This document shows positions 6,339 through 6,818 of a DNA stretch of 6,818 nucleotides, piece by piece; within the stretch, counting starts at the first letter, position 1, and every line of letters begins with the position of its first letter. The translations under genes were made by a program, and so were the position numbers. The notes beneath the pieces are model-generated. The model made no database searches. It was not told where the DNA came from and saw nothing but the letters and a program-made list of their open reading frames with translations. The stretch spans positions 1-6,818 of the forward strand of contig DZDB01000102.1 of NCBI GenBank assembly GCA_022736605.1. The letters run 5' to 3'. The DNA is from Sideroxydans lithotrophicus. Its GTDB lineage: Bacteria > Pseudomonadota > Gammaproteobacteria > Burkholderiales > Sulfuriferulaceae.

Positions 6339-6818
6339 CGCGCGCTGGCAGCCGACCTTGCTGGTGCGCGCCACCTTGTTGCTGCACGGCGTGGCGCTAC
6401 TGGCGCTGGTGCTGGCACCGGTCTATTGGGTCTGGGTGGTCGCGGTGCTGCTGGCCAATCATCTGTTGTTGACCGCCGTCGGTTTGTGGCCACGCAGCCA
6501 CTGGCTCGGTGCCAACTGGACTCACCTGCCAGCCGCTGCCCAGACGCGCCGGGAAATCGCACTGACCATCGACGACGGCCCGGATCCGGTGATTACGCCG
6601 CAGGTATTGGCGTTGCTGGCGCGCCATCAGATCAAAGCCACTTTTTTCTGTATCGGTGAGCGCGCCGCGCGCTATCCCGAGTTGTGCCGTGACATCGTGC
6701 GCCAGGGTCACAGCGTTGAAAACCACAGCCAGCACCACCGGCACAACTTTTCCCTGCTCGTTAGGGGCGGCTATCTGCGTGAAATTCAGGCCGCGCAAAC
6801 CACGCTGAGTGGCATCAC
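6331..6818 (+). CDS. Membrane-anchored polysaccharide (NodB-type) deacetylase, N-terminal part (3' end outside window)
   Basis: The frame stays open from ATG 6331 to the end, giving 162 residues. An N-terminal hydrophobic hairpin of two membrane segments (about 14-30 and 33-50) is followed by a linker (GLWPRSHWLGANWTHLP) and the catalytic domain. NodB motif 1 is LTIDDGPDP, with Asp81 as candidate catalytic base and Asp82 as metal ligand. Motif 2 is ENHSQHH, fitting H-S-x-x-H with His132 and His136 as metal ligands. ATFFCIGERAARYP (103-116) is also typical of carbohydrate esterase family 4. Motifs 3-5 would lie beyond the window. The family removes N- or O-acetyl groups from sugars in polysaccharides or glycolipids. 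The ATG lies eight bases inside the exporter gene in another frame with no visible ribosome site, so translation is probably coupled to it. Action on a sugar head group of the aryl polyene lipid is inference; an unrelated envelope polysaccharide is possible. Confidence 0.85.
   Translation, partial: MTDARWQPTLLVRATLLLHGVALLALVLAPVYWVWVVAVLLANHLLLTAVGLWPRSHWLGANWTHLPAAAQTRREIALTIDDGPDPVITPQVLALLARHQIKATFFCIGERAARYPELCRDIVRQGHSVENHSQHHRHNFSLLVRGGYLREIQAAQTTLSGI

Noticed and set aside
5742..6374. A 210-codon minus-strand open frame opposite the end of the exporter.
   Set aside because: Its extreme Gln/Arg/His content is the mirror of Leu/Ala/Val membrane-helix codons on the plus strand; no motif or ribosome site.
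1..6818. Search for tRNA or rRNA genes, CRISPR arrays, insertion sequences, terminators or riboswitches.
   Set aside because: Coding sequence is continuous with no gap between genes, and I see no repeat-spacer pattern, terminal inverted repeats, transposase motif or hairpin followed by a T-run.

Overview
The window is one gene-dense, plus-strand operon fragment from an aryl polyene (APE)-type pigment cluster of a Gram-negative bacterium. The signs are a type II (discrete) acyl carrier protein, a COG4648-type membrane protein, a stand-alone AMP ligase, a hot-dog dehydratase, an LpxL-like acyltransferase, a LolA-like periplasmic protein and an RND/MMPL exporter, in the order known from the E. 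coli/Xenorhabdus ape cluster. A LolA-like carrier and an LpxL-like acyltransferase imply an outer membrane. The fairly G+C-rich codon use and protein style suggest a proteobacterium, perhaps a betaproteobacterium, but nothing here fixes the taxon.

Layout: 1-167, C-terminal part of an acyl carrier protein (ApeF-like). 167-811, six-helix membrane protein (ApeG-like). 811-2172, AMP-dependent acyl/aryl-acid ligase (ApeH-like). 2169-2471, 100-residue 3-hydroxyacyl-ACP dehydratase (ApeI-like). 2468-3406, lysophospholipid/LpxL-type acyltransferase (matching only the acyltransferase half of ApeJ). 3403-4005, exported LolA-like protein (ApeL-like). 4002-6338, MMPL exporter (ApeM-like). 6331-6818, start of a membrane-anchored NodB-type polysaccharide deacetylase, cut by the window end. 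Every junction overlaps (1, 1, 4, 4, 4, 4 and 8 bases), so there is no intergenic DNA, and no promoter or terminator is visible. The transcript must start upstream and end downstream.

Working model: the AMP ligase primes an ACP with an aryl acid (4-hydroxybenzoate type in characterised systems). Ketosynthases and a ketoreductase encoded outside the window extend and reduce the chain, and the dehydratase creates each double bond. The acyltransferase moves an acyl or polyene chain onto a lipid or sugar acceptor. The MMPL exporter and the LolA-like chaperone carry the product from the inner membrane across the periplasm. The deacetylase may edit a sugar head group.

This is a recognisable system rather than a wholly new one. 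The points of interest are its variations: no glycosyltransferase domain and no thioesterase gene where the reference cluster has them, a co-translated polysaccharide deacetylase, an Asn in place of the expected proton-relay Asp in the second half of the exporter, and complete gene overlap with almost no visible Shine-Dalgarno sequences.
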